Shown: positions 1-9,036, counted from the first letter of the stretch. The stretch: DNA of 64,000 nucleotides from G038396625 sp038396625 (GCA_038396625.1 CP121688.1:682001-746000); one strand, 5' to 3'. Notes: generated by a model not told the origin, from the letters alone. Program-made: numbers and translations.

Positions 1-1197
1 GCTTTAGCAAAAACTATTAATACCATGGGGCATCAACTGGAGAAAATGCAGAAAGATTTAGACTTTCAAGTGAATACAGTTGTCTCTGAAATTAATGGCT
101 ATGCAGATCAGATTGCAGAACTCAATAGCCAGATTTTTCGATTTGAGCTAGATGGAAGCCATGCCAATGATTTGAGAGATCAAAGGAATTTGATCTTAGA
201 TCAATTATCGGAACGGGTGAACATTGATACCTTTGAGGATAAAAATGGAAAATTTCACGTATTGGTTTCAGGAAAGCCCCTCGTATCTCATCAAAGGGTT
301 TTTCATTTTGCTACGGAGGAAAGAGTCAAAGGGAACAAAAAGAACAACAGCGATATGGAAAACTTACTAGATGTAAAATGGGCTGATAGCAATTCTCTTA
401 AGCTAAAAAGTGGTAAGCTCAAAGGCTTATTAGATGCAAGGGACAATGCAGAGGGTAGTGAAAAGGGGATTCCCTATTATATGGAACAGCTGAATAACTT
501 TGCTAAGACCTTTGCAGCCCAGACCAATATGATCCACAGAGAGGGCTATGGATTGAAGGGAACCACCGGAGTAGATTTCTTTGAAATGAATGGTGGTGCC
601 TTCCATGATAAAACCACAGATGTGCAAAGCTTTATGACGGCAAATCCAAAGCTCTCAGAGGCACAAGCCATTGCTCAATTAGAAAAAAATGGAGGTGCAG
701 CTCTAGGCATTACGGCATATGAAGATATATCTATTATCAAAATGATTGAAAATGGCACGCCAAAATATTATGTAACCCCTAAGGTTACGGCAACCAGTCT
801 TGCTATTTCAAAGACCATAGATAACGACCTTAATGCCATTGCTGCAAGTAGTACCCATGCAGGGTTACCCGGTAATGGAGATAATGCCTTAAGGATGAAT
901 CAATTAAAAAATGAAGGAACCATGTTTGACTGGGGGAAACCTGAGGATTTTATGAAATCCTTGATATCCAACTTAGGAGTAGATACCCAGCAGGCACAAA
1001 AGATGGCAAAAAATCAAAGCGTATTATTAGAGCATTTGGAAAACAAAAGACAGTCCATATCAGGCGTATCCATAGATGAAGAAATGTCCAATATGATTCG
1101 ATTTCAACATTCTTACAATGCCAATGCACGAATGATTACCACCATTGATGAAATGATTGATGTAATTGTAAATCGAATGGGATTGGTAGGAAGATAA
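1..1197 (+). CDS. flgK: Flagellar hook-associated protein 1 (FlgK), C-terminal part
   Basis: The frame is open from the first base, so the N-terminus lies outside the window; 398 residues remain. FlgK forms the first ring of the hook-filament junction. The visible part has the coiled D1 region (residues about 10-70) and the conserved C-terminal heptad segment near NMIRFQHSYNANARMITTID, which packs into the D0 core shared by hook and junction proteins. The next gene is flgL, 46 bases downstream, the usual order. A methionine at base 25 is internal and not a start. The identification rests on the C-terminal motif and the neighbours. Confidence 0.93.
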   Translation, partial: ALAKTINTMGHQLEKMQKDLDFQVNTVVSEINGYADQIAELNSQIFRFELDGSHANDLRDQRNLILDQLSERVNIDTFEDKNGKFHVLVSGKPLVSHQRVFHFATEERVKGNKKNNSDMENLLDVKWADSNSLKLKSGKLKGLLDARDNAEGSEKGIPYYMEQLNNFAKTFAAQTNMIHREGYGLKGTTGVDFFEMNGGAFHDKTTDVQSFMTANPKLSEAQAIAQLEKNGGAALGITAYEDISIIKMIENGTPKYYVTPKVTATSLAISKTIDNDLNAIAASSTHAGLPGNGDNALRMNQLKNEGTMFDWGKPEDFMKSLISNLGVDTQQAQKMAKNQSVLLEHLENKRQSISGVSIDEEMSNMIRFQHSYNANARMITTIDEMIDVIVNRMGLVGR

Positions 1198-1243
1198 TGA
1201 TGAATGAATCAAGAAGGGAGTAGAGTATCGAGGTGACAAAAAT

Positions 1244-2965
1244 ATGAGAATAACCAATAGTATGATGATTAATACCATGATGCGTAATTTAAACAACAAT
1301 TTATATAGGCTTTCTCAATTAGACAATCAACAAGCAACAGGAAAAAAGATTCTGAAGCCCTCGGATGATCCTGTGGGGATGTCCCAGGTACTGAAGCTTT
1401 CCTCGGACATCGCCACCTATGAGCAGTATAAAAGCAATACAGATCAGGCATTATCTTGGATGGAAGCTACAGAAACTTCTGTAACCCAGTTAAAAGATGT
1501 TTTGCAGCGGGTACGAGAGTTGACAGGGAGAGGTGCTACAGGCACATTGACCACAGAGGATAAACAGGCGATAGAAAAAGAAATCAGCCAGCTGAAAGAA
1601 CAGGTGCTTTCCATTGGAAATGCCAACTATGCAGGAAAATATCTGTTTGGTGGTTACAACACCATGGAAAAACCCTTTAGTTTAGAAGAAACCCCCGTAG
1701 GTACAAAGCTTAAATACAATGGAAAGCTGCTAAGTCCTGGAGGAATCGTAGATGACAGTATAAAGGATGCAGATTTTCAAGAATTTCTGACCAATAAAAA
1801 TAACAAAATCCTTACCAATGAACAAATGAAGGATGGTATGAAAATAGAAATTGGTATGGAGGACATTACGGAGATCAATGTCAATGGTCATGAACTGTTC
1901 CAAAGAGGCTTTGGTGGTGTTTTTGAAACCTTGACTAAATTAGAAAAGGTATTGGGTGGGGAAAAGGAATACAAGCAAGGTTTTGTGGATATGCAATACC
2001 AAACCGATGCTGTAACTTTTAACTCAGGGGATTTAGACAATTCAGCAGGAGACCGACAGATTGAGATCAAAATTGGCAAGGATCGTTTTGATTTAAAATT
2101 GCCCACCGATAATCCACTGACGGAAGAAGCTGTGCAAAAATCCATTGATGCCGTAGAGTTGCTAAAGAAAAATGGTGTTAAGATCCATTTGGACGCAGGA
2201 GCCAATCAAATCAGCTTTTCTGCAGAAGAAGCGATTGAGGTTAATGGAACATTAGGAAGTACCACCATCAACAGTACCAATGGAACTGGGAAGCAGTATA
2301 TTGCTCCGCTGTTAGTGGGAGAGCGATTAGAGGGAACGCTAGAGACAACTCCAGATAACTATCAGTTTCAACTAGAAGTAGGGGGAACCATTAAAACCAT
2401 CCAACTGCCATTAAATAAAAAATATGAATTGAACAGCAGTGCAGGCAGATCAGAATTGATAAAGGATATTGAAGATCAGATTGCCTCATCTGCTCCAGAT
2501 TTAAGCCAAGAAGTGAAAATTTCCTTTACAGAGGATAATCGATTGCAGTTTACAGGAAAATATAAGGATGGATCCGCTGCAGCCTTTGACGATATCAAGA
2601 TTAGCAATGTTGATCCAAGTACCTTTGTGACCAAACTAGGATACGCCCAAGACCAGACATCAGAAAAGGCTGTTGTAAAAAACAGTGAATTGGATGCTAG
2701 TGCCATGCTGGGAGATATTGATAAAAACTTGAAAAATGTTCTTTCAATCCTGTCAGAAATTGGTGCAAAAACCAATCGATTAGAATTAGATCAAAATCGA
2801 TTAGATGACAATATCATTAATTTTAAAAAGCTTCTATCCAAAACTCAGGACGCAGACATGGCAGAGGTGATTATGGAGCTAAAGATGCAGGAAAATGTCT
2901 ATCGTGCCTCTCTATCCACAGGAGCTAGAATTATTCAGCCTACGTTGCTTGATTTTATTCGATAG
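1244..2965 (+). CDS. flgL: Flagellar hook-associated protein 3 (FlgL)
   Basis: Second hook-filament junction protein, 573 residues, secreted by the flagellar export apparatus. The N-terminus MRITNSMMINTMMRNL and the stretch ATGKKILKPSDDPVGM are typical of FlgL and related to the flagellin D0/D1 core. The C-terminal coiled segment (about residues 490-573) ends in the usual flagellin-like tail. At 573 residues it is much longer than the roughly 300 of Bacillus FlgL; the extra length is in the surface-exposed middle, as in this organism's flagellins. An AGGTGA ribosome binding site precedes the ATG. It is probably co-transcribed with flgK and the next gene. Confidence 0.95.
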   Translation: MRITNSMMINTMMRNLNNNLYRLSQLDNQQATGKKILKPSDDPVGMSQVLKLSSDIATYEQYKSNTDQALSWMEATETSVTQLKDVLQRVRELTGRGATGTLTTEDKQAIEKEISQLKEQVLSIGNANYAGKYLFGGYNTMEKPFSLEETPVGTKLKYNGKLLSPGGIVDDSIKDADFQEFLTNKNNKILTNEQMKDGMKIEIGMEDITEINVNGHELFQRGFGGVFETLTKLEKVLGGEKEYKQGFVDMQYQTDAVTFNSGDLDNSAGDRQIEIKIGKDRFDLKLPTDNPLTEEAVQKSIDAVELLKKNGVKIHLDAGANQISFSAEEAIEVNGTLGSTTINSTNGTGKQYIAPLLVGERLEGTLETTPDNYQFQLEVGGTIKTIQLPLNKKYELNSSAGRSELIKDIEDQIASSAPDLSQEVKISFTEDNRLQFTGKYKDGSAAAFDDIKISNVDPSTFVTKLGYAQDQTSEKAVVKNSELDASAMLGDIDKNLKNVLSILSEIGAKTNRLELDQNRLDDNIINFKKLLSKTQDADMAEVIMELKMQENVYRASLSTGARIIQPTLLDFIR

Positions 2966-2977
2966 GAGCGAATTGAG

Positions 2978-3544
2978 ATGGATCTACGGATTACCGCAAC
3001 CCCTGCCTTAATCAATATAAAGACCACACCTGGGAAGCTGCAAATCAAACAGCCGCAGGCAGATATAAATAGCCAAATTCAGCCGCCTAAAGTCCAGATT
3101 CATTCTGAACAAGCGAAGGTAGCGATAGACCAAAGTCAGTGTTTTGCTGAATCAGGCTTAAAAAGCGTATTTCAACTGGGGAAAGAATGGGCGGCACAGG
3201 GAATACAGCAGGCTTTCCAAGGAATAGGACGTATTGCTGCCCAAGGGGATGAACTAGCAGCTATCGAAACAGGAGGAAATCCAATTTCAAAACAGGCACT
3301 GGAAAATGCCTTCCTCATGTATGAAAAAAACTTCAACATCGGACTTATGCCCAAAAGTAGACCCAAAATAGAATTTACCGGAGGTACTGTGGACATCAAG
3401 GTAATTCCCGGAGAGATCCGGCAAAATGTAAAAATCAACAAACCCCAGATTCAATATACAAGGGGAAATGTGGAGGTATACTTAAAACAGAAGAATAGCA
3501 TCAAGATTGAATATGTGGGGAGAAGGTTGAATGTGGGCGGTTAA
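2978..3544 (+). CDS. DUF6470 (YviE-like) protein
   Basis: 188-residue protein of the family typified by Bacillus YviE, which sits between flgL and fliW in many Firmicutes. It has no signal peptide or membrane segment. Repeated short beta-like stretches of the form I/V-x-I with prolines (residues 5-50 and 120-185) flank a helical middle. It starts 12 bases after flgL and is probably in the same operon. Its molecular function is not known; the conserved location suggests an accessory role in late flagellar assembly. The family call rests on sequence style and synteny. Confidence 0.8.
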   Translation: MDLRITATPALINIKTTPGKLQIKQPQADINSQIQPPKVQIHSEQAKVAIDQSQCFAESGLKSVFQLGKEWAAQGIQQAFQGIGRIAAQGDELAAIETGGNPISKQALENAFLMYEKNFNIGLMPKSRPKIEFTGGTVDIKVIPGEIRQNVKINKPQIQYTRGNVEVYLKQKNSIKIEYVGRRLNVGG

Positions 3545-3563
3545 AGACATTCTGTACAGAGCA

Positions 3564-3583
3564 GCGGAGAATTGATTCTCCGC
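3564..3583 (+). terminator. Hairpin after the flgL operon
   Basis: Perfect 8-base stem GCGGAGAA/TTCTCCGC with loop TTGA, 20 bases after the stop codon. No strong T-run follows (TCTCCTTAT), so it may be a weak terminator or an mRNA-stabilising hairpin. Confidence 0.5.
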
Positions 3584-3658
3584 TCTCCTTATATTTCATA
3601 GATCTTAACAAACAATGATAAGCGTTTATACGGTGAATAATCAAAAGGAGGTATTCTC

Positions 3659-4108
3659 ATGCTACTCAACACCAAACACTTTGGTGAAATCCAAATTGAC
3701 GAAAATAAAATCCTTACCTTTCAAGAGGGCTTATTGGGTTTTGAGCATATCAAGCAATACACTATCATTATGAACCCTGATGAAGAAATTCCCTTTCACT
3801 GGCTTCAGGCAATAGATGAACCTGATCTTGCCTTTGTTATTACCAATCCCTTTTTATTTAAAGAGGATTATGCCTTCGACATCCCCGACAAAGTCATCGA
3901 CCAGCTTCAGATCGAAAAACAAGAGGATGTGATGATCTTTGTGATTGCCGTTGTACCCGAAGAACTACAGAAAATGACTGTCAATCTAAGGGGGCCTCTC
4001 GTCATCAATGTTCCTGCAAAAAAAGGGAAACAAATGGTGTTAGATGGAGGAGGATACAGCTTAAAGCATAAAATTTTTCAAGAAGCCACAGAAGAAAATA
4101 TAGGATAG
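3659..4108 (+). CDS. fliW: Flagellar assembly factor FliW
   Basis: 149-residue FliW. In Bacillus, FliW binds flagellin in the cytoplasm; when flagellin is exported, free FliW binds CsrA and relieves translational repression of flagellin mRNA. The N-terminus (FGEIQIDENKILTFQEGLLGFE) and the FHWLQAIDEPDLAFVITNP motif are characteristic. AAAAGGAGG precedes the ATG. It is followed 13 bases later by csrA and then by the flagellin gene, so all three members of the regulatory circuit are adjacent. Confidence 0.96.
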   Translation: MLLNTKHFGEIQIDENKILTFQEGLLGFEHIKQYTIIMNPDEEIPFHWLQAIDEPDLAFVITNPFLFKEDYAFDIPDKVIDQLQIEKQEDVMIFVIAVVPEELQKMTVNLRGPLVINVPAKKGKQMVLDGGGYSLKHKIFQEATEENIG

Positions 4109-4121
4109 GGGGAGAGCTGAT

Positions 4122-4346
4122 ATGTTAATTCTCACAAGAAAAACCAATGAAAGTATTATCATCGATAATCAAATCGAAGTAAAGATCATCTCCATCGAAG
4201 ATGGCAAAGTCAAACTTGGTATCTCCGCCCCCAAAGATATCGAAATCCATCGCAAAGAAGTGTACCTAGAGATTCAAGAAGAAAACAAACAAGCGGCTAT
4301 AGGGAATTTTGACCTCAAAAACTTAAAAAGTTTTCTGAAAAAGTAA
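4122..4346 (+). CDS. csrA: Carbon storage regulator CsrA
   Basis: 74 residues, the usual CsrA length. MLILTRKTNESIIID is the diagnostic N-terminus, and the conserved GKVKLGISAPKDIEIHRKEVY segment forms the RNA-binding strand and helix. CsrA is a dimer that binds GGA motifs in mRNA leaders. The most likely local target is the flagellin leader about 200 bases downstream, which has a GGA-loop hairpin and a second GGA in the ribosome binding site. It is co-transcribed with fliW. Confidence 0.97.
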   Translation: MLILTRKTNESIIIDNQIEVKIISIEDGKVKLGISAPKDIEIHRKEVYLEIQEENKQAAIGNFDLKNLKSFLKK

Positions 4347-4428
4347 CAAGATTGAATGATGAAATCTTGGGTAATAATACAAGATCACAAAATTTCTACA
4401 AATTCATCAAAAATTTACGAAAAAACCC

Positions 4429-4455
4429 TAAAGTTTTTACTCAAAAAACCGATAA
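4429..4455 (+). promoter_or_regulatory. Sigma-28 (SigD-type) promoter for flagellin
   Basis: TAAA at 4429-4432, a 15-base spacer, and ACCGATAA at 4448-4455, against the Gram-positive flagellar consensus TAAA-N15-GCCGATAT. The predicted transcript starts near 4462 and has a leader of about 117 bases before the flagellin ATG. This also argues against reading the csrA-fliC gap as a gene. Confidence 0.8.
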
Positions 4456-4480
4456 CTTAAACATAAGAAAGAAATCAATT

Positions 4481-4506
4481 CCTCCTATGGCGGCCGACGT
4501 AGGAGG
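4481..4506 (+). promoter_or_regulatory. Leader hairpin sequestering an AGGAGG
   Basis: CCTCCTATG (4481-4489) pairs with CGTAGGAGG (4498-4506), nine pairs with one G-U. The 3' arm contains a perfect ribosome binding site, AGGAGG at 4501-4506, five bases before an ATG at 4512 that opens a 25-codon frame overlapping the flagellin start. Confidence 0.6.
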
Positions 4507-4535
4507 TACTGATGACATTATATTCAATTTCATTA

Positions 4536-4572
4536 TGGCAAGGATGCCAAAAAAACAAAATTTCAAGGAGGA
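4536..4572 (+). promoter_or_regulatory. CsrA-binding region in flagellin leader
   Basis: TGGCA-AGGA-TGCCA (4536-4549) is a five-pair stem with AGGA in the loop, matching the CsrA consensus CARGGAUG. A second GGA lies in the ribosome binding site CAAGGAGGA (4564-4572), 25 bases further on. One CsrA dimer could bridge the two sites and block flagellin translation, as known for Bacillus hag. Confidence 0.75.
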
Positions 4573-4578
4573 ATACAA

Positions 4579-6231
4579 ATGAGAATTAATAACAACTTAA
4601 TGGCAATGAACACCCATCGTCAGTTGGGTATGGGTCAAGCAAATGGTGCTAAGTCCATGGAGAAACTTGCATCAGGGTTCAGAATCAACAGAGCTGGAGA
4701 CGATGCTGCTGGTCTTGCGATCTCTGAAAAAATGAGGGCTCAAGTTAGAGGTTTAAATCAGGCTTCTAGAAATGCTCAAGATGGTATTTCTTTAATTCAA
4801 ACAGCAGAAGGTGCTTTAAGTGAAACACAAGCCATCCTTCAAAGAATGAGAGAACTTGCAGTGCAAGCATCCAACGACACAAATGTTAGTGTGGATAGAG
4901 GAGAGATCCAAAAAGAAATTAACCAATTAACATCTGAAATTAACAGAATCGGAAACACAACTGAGTTCAATACTATGAAACTTTTAAATGGTGATAAAGC
5001 TGATGTTATTTTGGATGCAAAAGCAACAGCAAAAACATATGATCCTCCTACCAAAGGATTAACAGTAGGTACTGGGGCTTTAGAATTAAGTACAACTGGA
5101 ATTACTCTCGAAGCTAATATTACTGCAGGGGGATCCAGTTTAGCACTTGCTGATGCTGTGACTGCTACAGTAGAAATCCTTAAAAATACAGCGGGTAGAC
5201 TAGTAGTTAAAATAGACGCTGCAGCTACTGGTGGTGGCACAAGTCTAATTGACATCGATGATACAGTGGATGTTTCCTTTAGTGGTGGTAATTTTACTTA
5301 CAATAGTCATGGAGTATCCTTCACATTCTCACAATCTGATTGGGAAGATGCAACTGCAGGAAAGTCAGTAAAATTAGATTTGGCTAAAAATTTAGGAGCT
5401 TTCGCTGGTGGTACGGCTTTTGGTTCTGGTGCAGATAGTTATGCGGTAGACCAATCTGTAACCTTTGCTGGACAAGGAAATATCACTGCTACAGGTATCG
5501 TTGTAGGCGATGATGTTGAGTATGATATAGCAAGCATGGAAGTTGCAGCATCAGCAGGAGGGACAGATTTTACAGTTACATTTAAAGATAAAGATGGAAA
5601 TGTATTGATTACAGATACAGTTGTACAAAATACATCGACAGATTTTACCTATGACAAGCATGGAATTTCTTTCAAGTTGGAGAATATTGACTCTGGAGCT
5701 GGTTCAGGTGCTTCAATTACTGTTAATTTATCCATGGAACTAGCTAACAAAACTGTAAACAACGGTTTATCATTCCAAGTAGGTGCTAATGAAAATCAAT
5801 CCATGGGTCTTAGTATTTCTGATATGAGAGCTCAAGCATTAGGTATTTCTACTATTTTTGCAGATAGTGAAGGGTTTGGAGCAAGCGTATCTGTAACGGA
5901 TGGCACAAGTAATACAAATGGAGAATATGCATTGGACGTTTCCAGTCATACCAAAGCATCAAATGCAGTAACTGTAATTGGTAAAGCCATTGAAACAGTC
6001 TCTGCAGAACGATCAAAACTAGGAGCAGTTCAAAACAGATTAGAACATACAATCAAGAACTTAGATACTTCTTCAGAAAATTTACAAGCAGCAGAATCTC
6101 GTATTCGTGACGTAGATATGGCGAAGGAAATGATGAACTTTAGCAAGAACAATATCCTTCAACAAGCTGCTCAAGCGATGCTTGCCCAAGCAAACCAAGC
6201 ACCACAAGGTGTATTACAGCTATTAAGATAA
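4579..6231 (+). CDS. hag: Flagellin
   Basis: 550-residue filament subunit. The N-terminal D0/D1 region (residues 1-138, with GFRINRAGDDAAGLAISEKM) and the C-terminal D1/D0 region (about 396-550, ending QANQAPQGVLQLLR) are standard. Residues 139-395 are a glycine-, threonine- and serine-rich variable domain, the likely surface for pseudaminic acid O-glycosylation given the island downstream. The ribosome binding site AAGGAGG lies 7 bases before the ATG and overlaps a CsrA site. The gene has its own sigma-28 promoter and ends at a strong terminator, as expected for a very highly expressed monocistronic gene. Confidence 0.97.
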   Translation: MRINNNLMAMNTHRQLGMGQANGAKSMEKLASGFRINRAGDDAAGLAISEKMRAQVRGLNQASRNAQDGISLIQTAEGALSETQAILQRMRELAVQASNDTNVSVDRGEIQKEINQLTSEINRIGNTTEFNTMKLLNGDKADVILDAKATAKTYDPPTKGLTVGTGALELSTTGITLEANITAGGSSLALADAVTATVEILKNTAGRLVVKIDAAATGGGTSLIDIDDTVDVSFSGGNFTYNSHGVSFTFSQSDWEDATAGKSVKLDLAKNLGAFAGGTAFGSGADSYAVDQSVTFAGQGNITATGIVVGDDVEYDIASMEVAASAGGTDFTVTFKDKDGNVLITDTVVQNTSTDFTYDKHGISFKLENIDSGAGSGASITVNLSMELANKTVNNGLSFQVGANENQSMGLSISDMRAQALGISTIFADSEGFGASVSVTDGTSNTNGEYALDVSSHTKASNAVTVIGKAIETVSAERSKLGAVQNRLEHTIKNLDTSSENLQAAESRIRDVDMAKEMMNFSKNNILQQAAQAMLAQANQAPQGVLQLLR

Positions 6232-6251
6232 TAGGATAATCATAACTAAAT

Positions 6252-6284
6252 AAAAAGGTTTCGGGTCAAACCGAAACCTTTTTT
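6252..6284 (+). terminator. Flagellin terminator
   Basis: GGTTTCGG/CCGAAACC stem (6257-6264 and 6271-6278), extended by A-T pairs, followed by TTTTTT. It lies 20 bases after the flagellin stop. Confidence 0.9.
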
Positions 6285-6299
6285 AATAAGAGGTGAAGC

Positions 6300-6548
6300 A
6301 TGAGGTGCGATAGTATAAAACTAAGAGACCATCTGTTTAAACAAGAAAAGGAAGCTTTTTTACAAGAAGCAATGTTTATGTTAGAGGATATGGGAAAAAG
6401 GTTAAATGATCTAACGGAAAAAGAAATATTAGAATACAATAGTTTTATAAAAATACTAGGTGAATATTTAAGCAACGGAGATTATTTAACAGTTTCAGAT
6501 ATACTGAAATACGAATTAATCCCGTTATTTGAAAAAAAGGAGTTTTGA
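6300..6548 (+). CDS. Small protein of unknown function preceding Maf transferase
   Basis: 82 residues, all-helical in appearance, with no membrane segment and no motif I recognise. AGAGGTGA precedes the ATG. It ends one base before the Maf-type transferase ATG and is probably translationally coupled to it. Such tight coupling suggests a partner or regulator of that enzyme, but this is inference from position only. Composition matches the neighbouring low-GC glycosylation genes. Confidence 0.7.
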   Translation: MRCDSIKLRDHLFKQEKEAFLQEAMFMLEDMGKRLNDLTEKEILEYNSFIKILGEYLSNGDYLTVSDILKYELIPLFEKKEF

Positions 6549-6549
6549 T

Positions 6550-8388
6550 ATGAGAATTTACGAAAATAATCTTGATTTTATGAAGATGTATGCACCCGTT
6601 CTCTATCATATAGTAACAAAAGAAAAACTAAAGTATGAAGCAAAGATAATAAACATACCTCATGTAAACAATTTCCAAATTACATTTGGTAATAAGATGT
6701 GTTTTGCTAATAGTCAATATAATATAAATCAAGAGTTAGAAGAAACCTTTAAATATATTAATAAAGAGTGTGAAGTCCTCATTTTATTTGGAATAGGAAA
6801 TGGAGAAGTCATACAGTATATAAAAGAGAATTTCAAAAGCCTTAAAGGGCTGTTTGTTGTGGAGCCTTTTGTAGAGGTATTTAAAAGATTTGTTGGAAAT
6901 CATAGTTTTCGTGATATTTTCGAGGAAATGGGATTGATTACTTTCTTAGTCAATAAAGATGAGAATGAAGCAAGTCAGATTATGCTAAATGTTTTCCAAA
7001 ATGAGCAGTACTCAAGCCTAGAGGTGGTTTGTTTAGCTTCTTATGCTTCTCTTCTAGAAAATTATTATAATGTTTTTAAAGAACGAGTATTAAGAGGATT
7101 TAGAACTGTCATGAGCCAATATGTAACACTGCATGTAAGTCGATACAAATGGTTGAAAAATACAATTAGTAATTTCCGTTTTCCTCATGTTGATCAAGAA
7201 GCAGTTGCGCCACTATTAAAAGGAAGACCGGCTGTTATTGTTGCCGCAGGTCCTTCTCTGAATAAGCATTTTCATCTCTTAGAAAAATTACAAAAGCAAG
7301 CCATATTCGTTGGTGCAGGTTCAGCCATAAAGATTCTAAATAAAAGGGGTATTCTACCTCAACTTAGGATGGCCATCGATGCCAATCCCAATGAGGACAT
7401 TTATGATGAAGATTTTTATAATACCAGTGAAGAGGTACCCTTATTATATGCAAGTCAGCTTTATCATGATATTCTACCTAAGTATAAAGGGCACAGAATT
7501 TTCACTATGTTACCAACGGATGTACTTGGACAGTATATATATAGAAAACTAGATAAGCCGTATAAATTAATCCGTTCAGGAGCTTCTGTTGTGCATTCTG
7601 CCCTTAGTTTTTTATGTGAATCAGGATGTAATCCAATTATATTTTTAGGTCAAGATATGTGTTTTTATGAAAATGAGCTTTATGCAGAAGGAAGAGAATC
7701 TAGTGCTTTAACTAAATATGATCAAAGAAGCTGGATTGAACAAAAAGACATCTATGGGAATAAAGTATATACTTTAAGAAATTATTTACAAATCAAGTAT
7801 GACTATGAAAGCATGATTAAACATTATCCAAATACAAGATTTATCAATGCTACAGAGGGTGGACTAGGTATTGAAGGAACAGAAATTAAGCCTTTACGGG
7901 CAGTTATGGAAGAAGATATTACAGAATTTTTAGATCTTGATTTCAAACAAACATTAAACCAATTTTCGATGGAAAATAAACAACAGATAGAGGAAATCAA
8001 AGATGTTTTTGAATATGTGCTTGAGGAAATAAATGAAGTTTTACAAATTAATAAAGATAGGCTAAAACGATTAAATAAATTTAAAAAGAATCGACTAAAT
8101 GATACATACAAATTAAATAGACTAAGAACAGATTTTAAGTATATTGATATTGATATAGAAAAGAAACTTAATGAAATAGAATTTTATAGAACAGTGGTTC
8201 GGAATAACATTTCTATACAAAGCTTAGCTTTGAAACACAAGTATAAGGTAGTAAAGGGTGATGAACTTGGAAACATGGAAAAAGGAGAAAAATATTTACA
8301 AGGGATTATAACTGAGGTAGAAGTATTTTGTAGTGTTTGTCAAGAATATATCAAAGAATACTTTGAAGATGCAAATATTGTCGAATAG
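6550..8388 (+). CDS. Maf-family (DUF115) flagellin glycosyltransferase
   Basis: 612 residues. The central block RPAVIVAAGPSLNKHFHLL with a following MAIDANP and the FLGQDMCF segment are hallmarks of the DUF115 domain of motility accessory factors (Maf), thought to transfer nonulosonic acids such as pseudaminic acid onto flagellin serine or threonine in the cytoplasm. An N-terminal domain (about 1-200) and a C-terminal helical, lysine-rich region (about 470-600) flank it. I chose ATG 6550 because AAAGGAG lies just before it; an upstream TTG at 6529 would overlap the previous gene. It is the first large gene of the glycosylation operon. Confidence 0.88.
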   Translation: MRIYENNLDFMKMYAPVLYHIVTKEKLKYEAKIINIPHVNNFQITFGNKMCFANSQYNINQELEETFKYINKECEVLILFGIGNGEVIQYIKENFKSLKGLFVVEPFVEVFKRFVGNHSFRDIFEEMGLITFLVNKDENEASQIMLNVFQNEQYSSLEVVCLASYASLLENYYNVFKERVLRGFRTVMSQYVTLHVSRYKWLKNTISNFRFPHVDQEAVAPLLKGRPAVIVAAGPSLNKHFHLLEKLQKQAIFVGAGSAIKILNKRGILPQLRMAIDANPNEDIYDEDFYNTSEEVPLLYASQLYHDILPKYKGHRIFTMLPTDVLGQYIYRKLDKPYKLIRSGASVVHSALSFLCESGCNPIIFLGQDMCFYENELYAEGRESSALTKYDQRSWIEQKDIYGNKVYTLRNYLQIKYDYESMIKHYPNTRFINATEGGLGIEGTEIKPLRAVMEEDITEFLDLDFKQTLNQFSMENKQQIEEIKDVFEYVLEEINEVLQINKDRLKRLNKFKKNRLNDTYKLNRLRTDFKYIDIDIEKKLNEIEFYRTVVRNNISIQSLALKHKYKVVKGDELGNMEKGEKYLQGIITEVEVFCSVCQEYIKEYFEDANIVE

Positions 8389-8400
8389 AGGTGTTAGCTG

Positions 8401-9018
8401 ATGAGCAAATATAAAACAGAACAAGAAGAATTTTGGGCAGGACAGTTTGGTAATGAATATATTAGTAGAAATGATTCAGAACAACTTCTAGCTACAAAAA
8501 CAGCATTCTATGCTAAAACATTAAGTTTTACACAAGGAGTTCGTTCTTGTATTGAATTTGGGTCTAACATCGGCCTGAACCTTAAAGCCATCAATAGGTT
8601 AGTACCACAGTGTGAACTATCGGCTGTTGAGATTAATGCAAAAGCAGTTGAGGAGTTAAAAGAGATAAAAGATATAAATGTGTATCATCAATCAATATTA
8701 GATTTTGAGGTTGACTATCAAAGAGATCTAGTGCTTATCTCTGGAGTATTAATTCATATGAATCCAAAAGTGCTAAATCAAGTATATGACATTTTATACA
8801 ACAGTAGTAAAAAATATATATTGATCTCAGAATACTATAATCCAACACCAGTAGAAGTAGAATATAGAGGGAATAAGGAGAAACTGTTTAAAAGAGATTT
8901 TGCGGGAGAGATACTTGATAAATATCCAGATTTAAAATTAGTGGAGTATGGGTTCATTTATCATAGGGACAATATTTTTCCTCAGGATGACTTTACATGG
9001 TTTTTACTAAGTAAATAG
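8401..9018 (+). CDS. Pseudaminic acid biosynthesis-associated methylase
   Basis: 205-residue Rossmann-type SAM methyltransferase. CIEFGSNIGLNL is the glycine-rich SAM-binding motif I, and SGVLIHMNP fits a class I fold. It matches the small methylases repeatedly found inside pseudaminic acid clusters, and the N-terminal TEQEEFWAGQFGNEYISRN is typical of that group. It begins 12 bases after the Maf gene. The acceptor is unknown; a nonulosonic acid sugar intermediate or the finished glycan is plausible. C-terminal FTWFLLSK is also conserved in the group. Confidence 0.82.
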   Translation: MSKYKTEQEEFWAGQFGNEYISRNDSEQLLATKTAFYAKTLSFTQGVRSCIEFGSNIGLNLKAINRLVPQCELSAVEINAKAVEELKEIKDINVYHQSILDFEVDYQRDLVLISGVLIHMNPKVLNQVYDILYNSSKKYILISEYYNPTPVEVEYRGNKEKLFKRDFAGEILDKYPDLKLVEYGFIYHRDNIFPQDDFTWFLLSK

Positions 9019-9036
9019 AAATGGTGGGTGATCTAT

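Noticed and set aside
4352..4582. Open frame of 76 codons between csrA and flagellin
   Set aside because: TTG start without ribosome binding site; the stretch contains the sigma-28 promoter, a hairpin and CsrA sites, so it is the flagellin leader.
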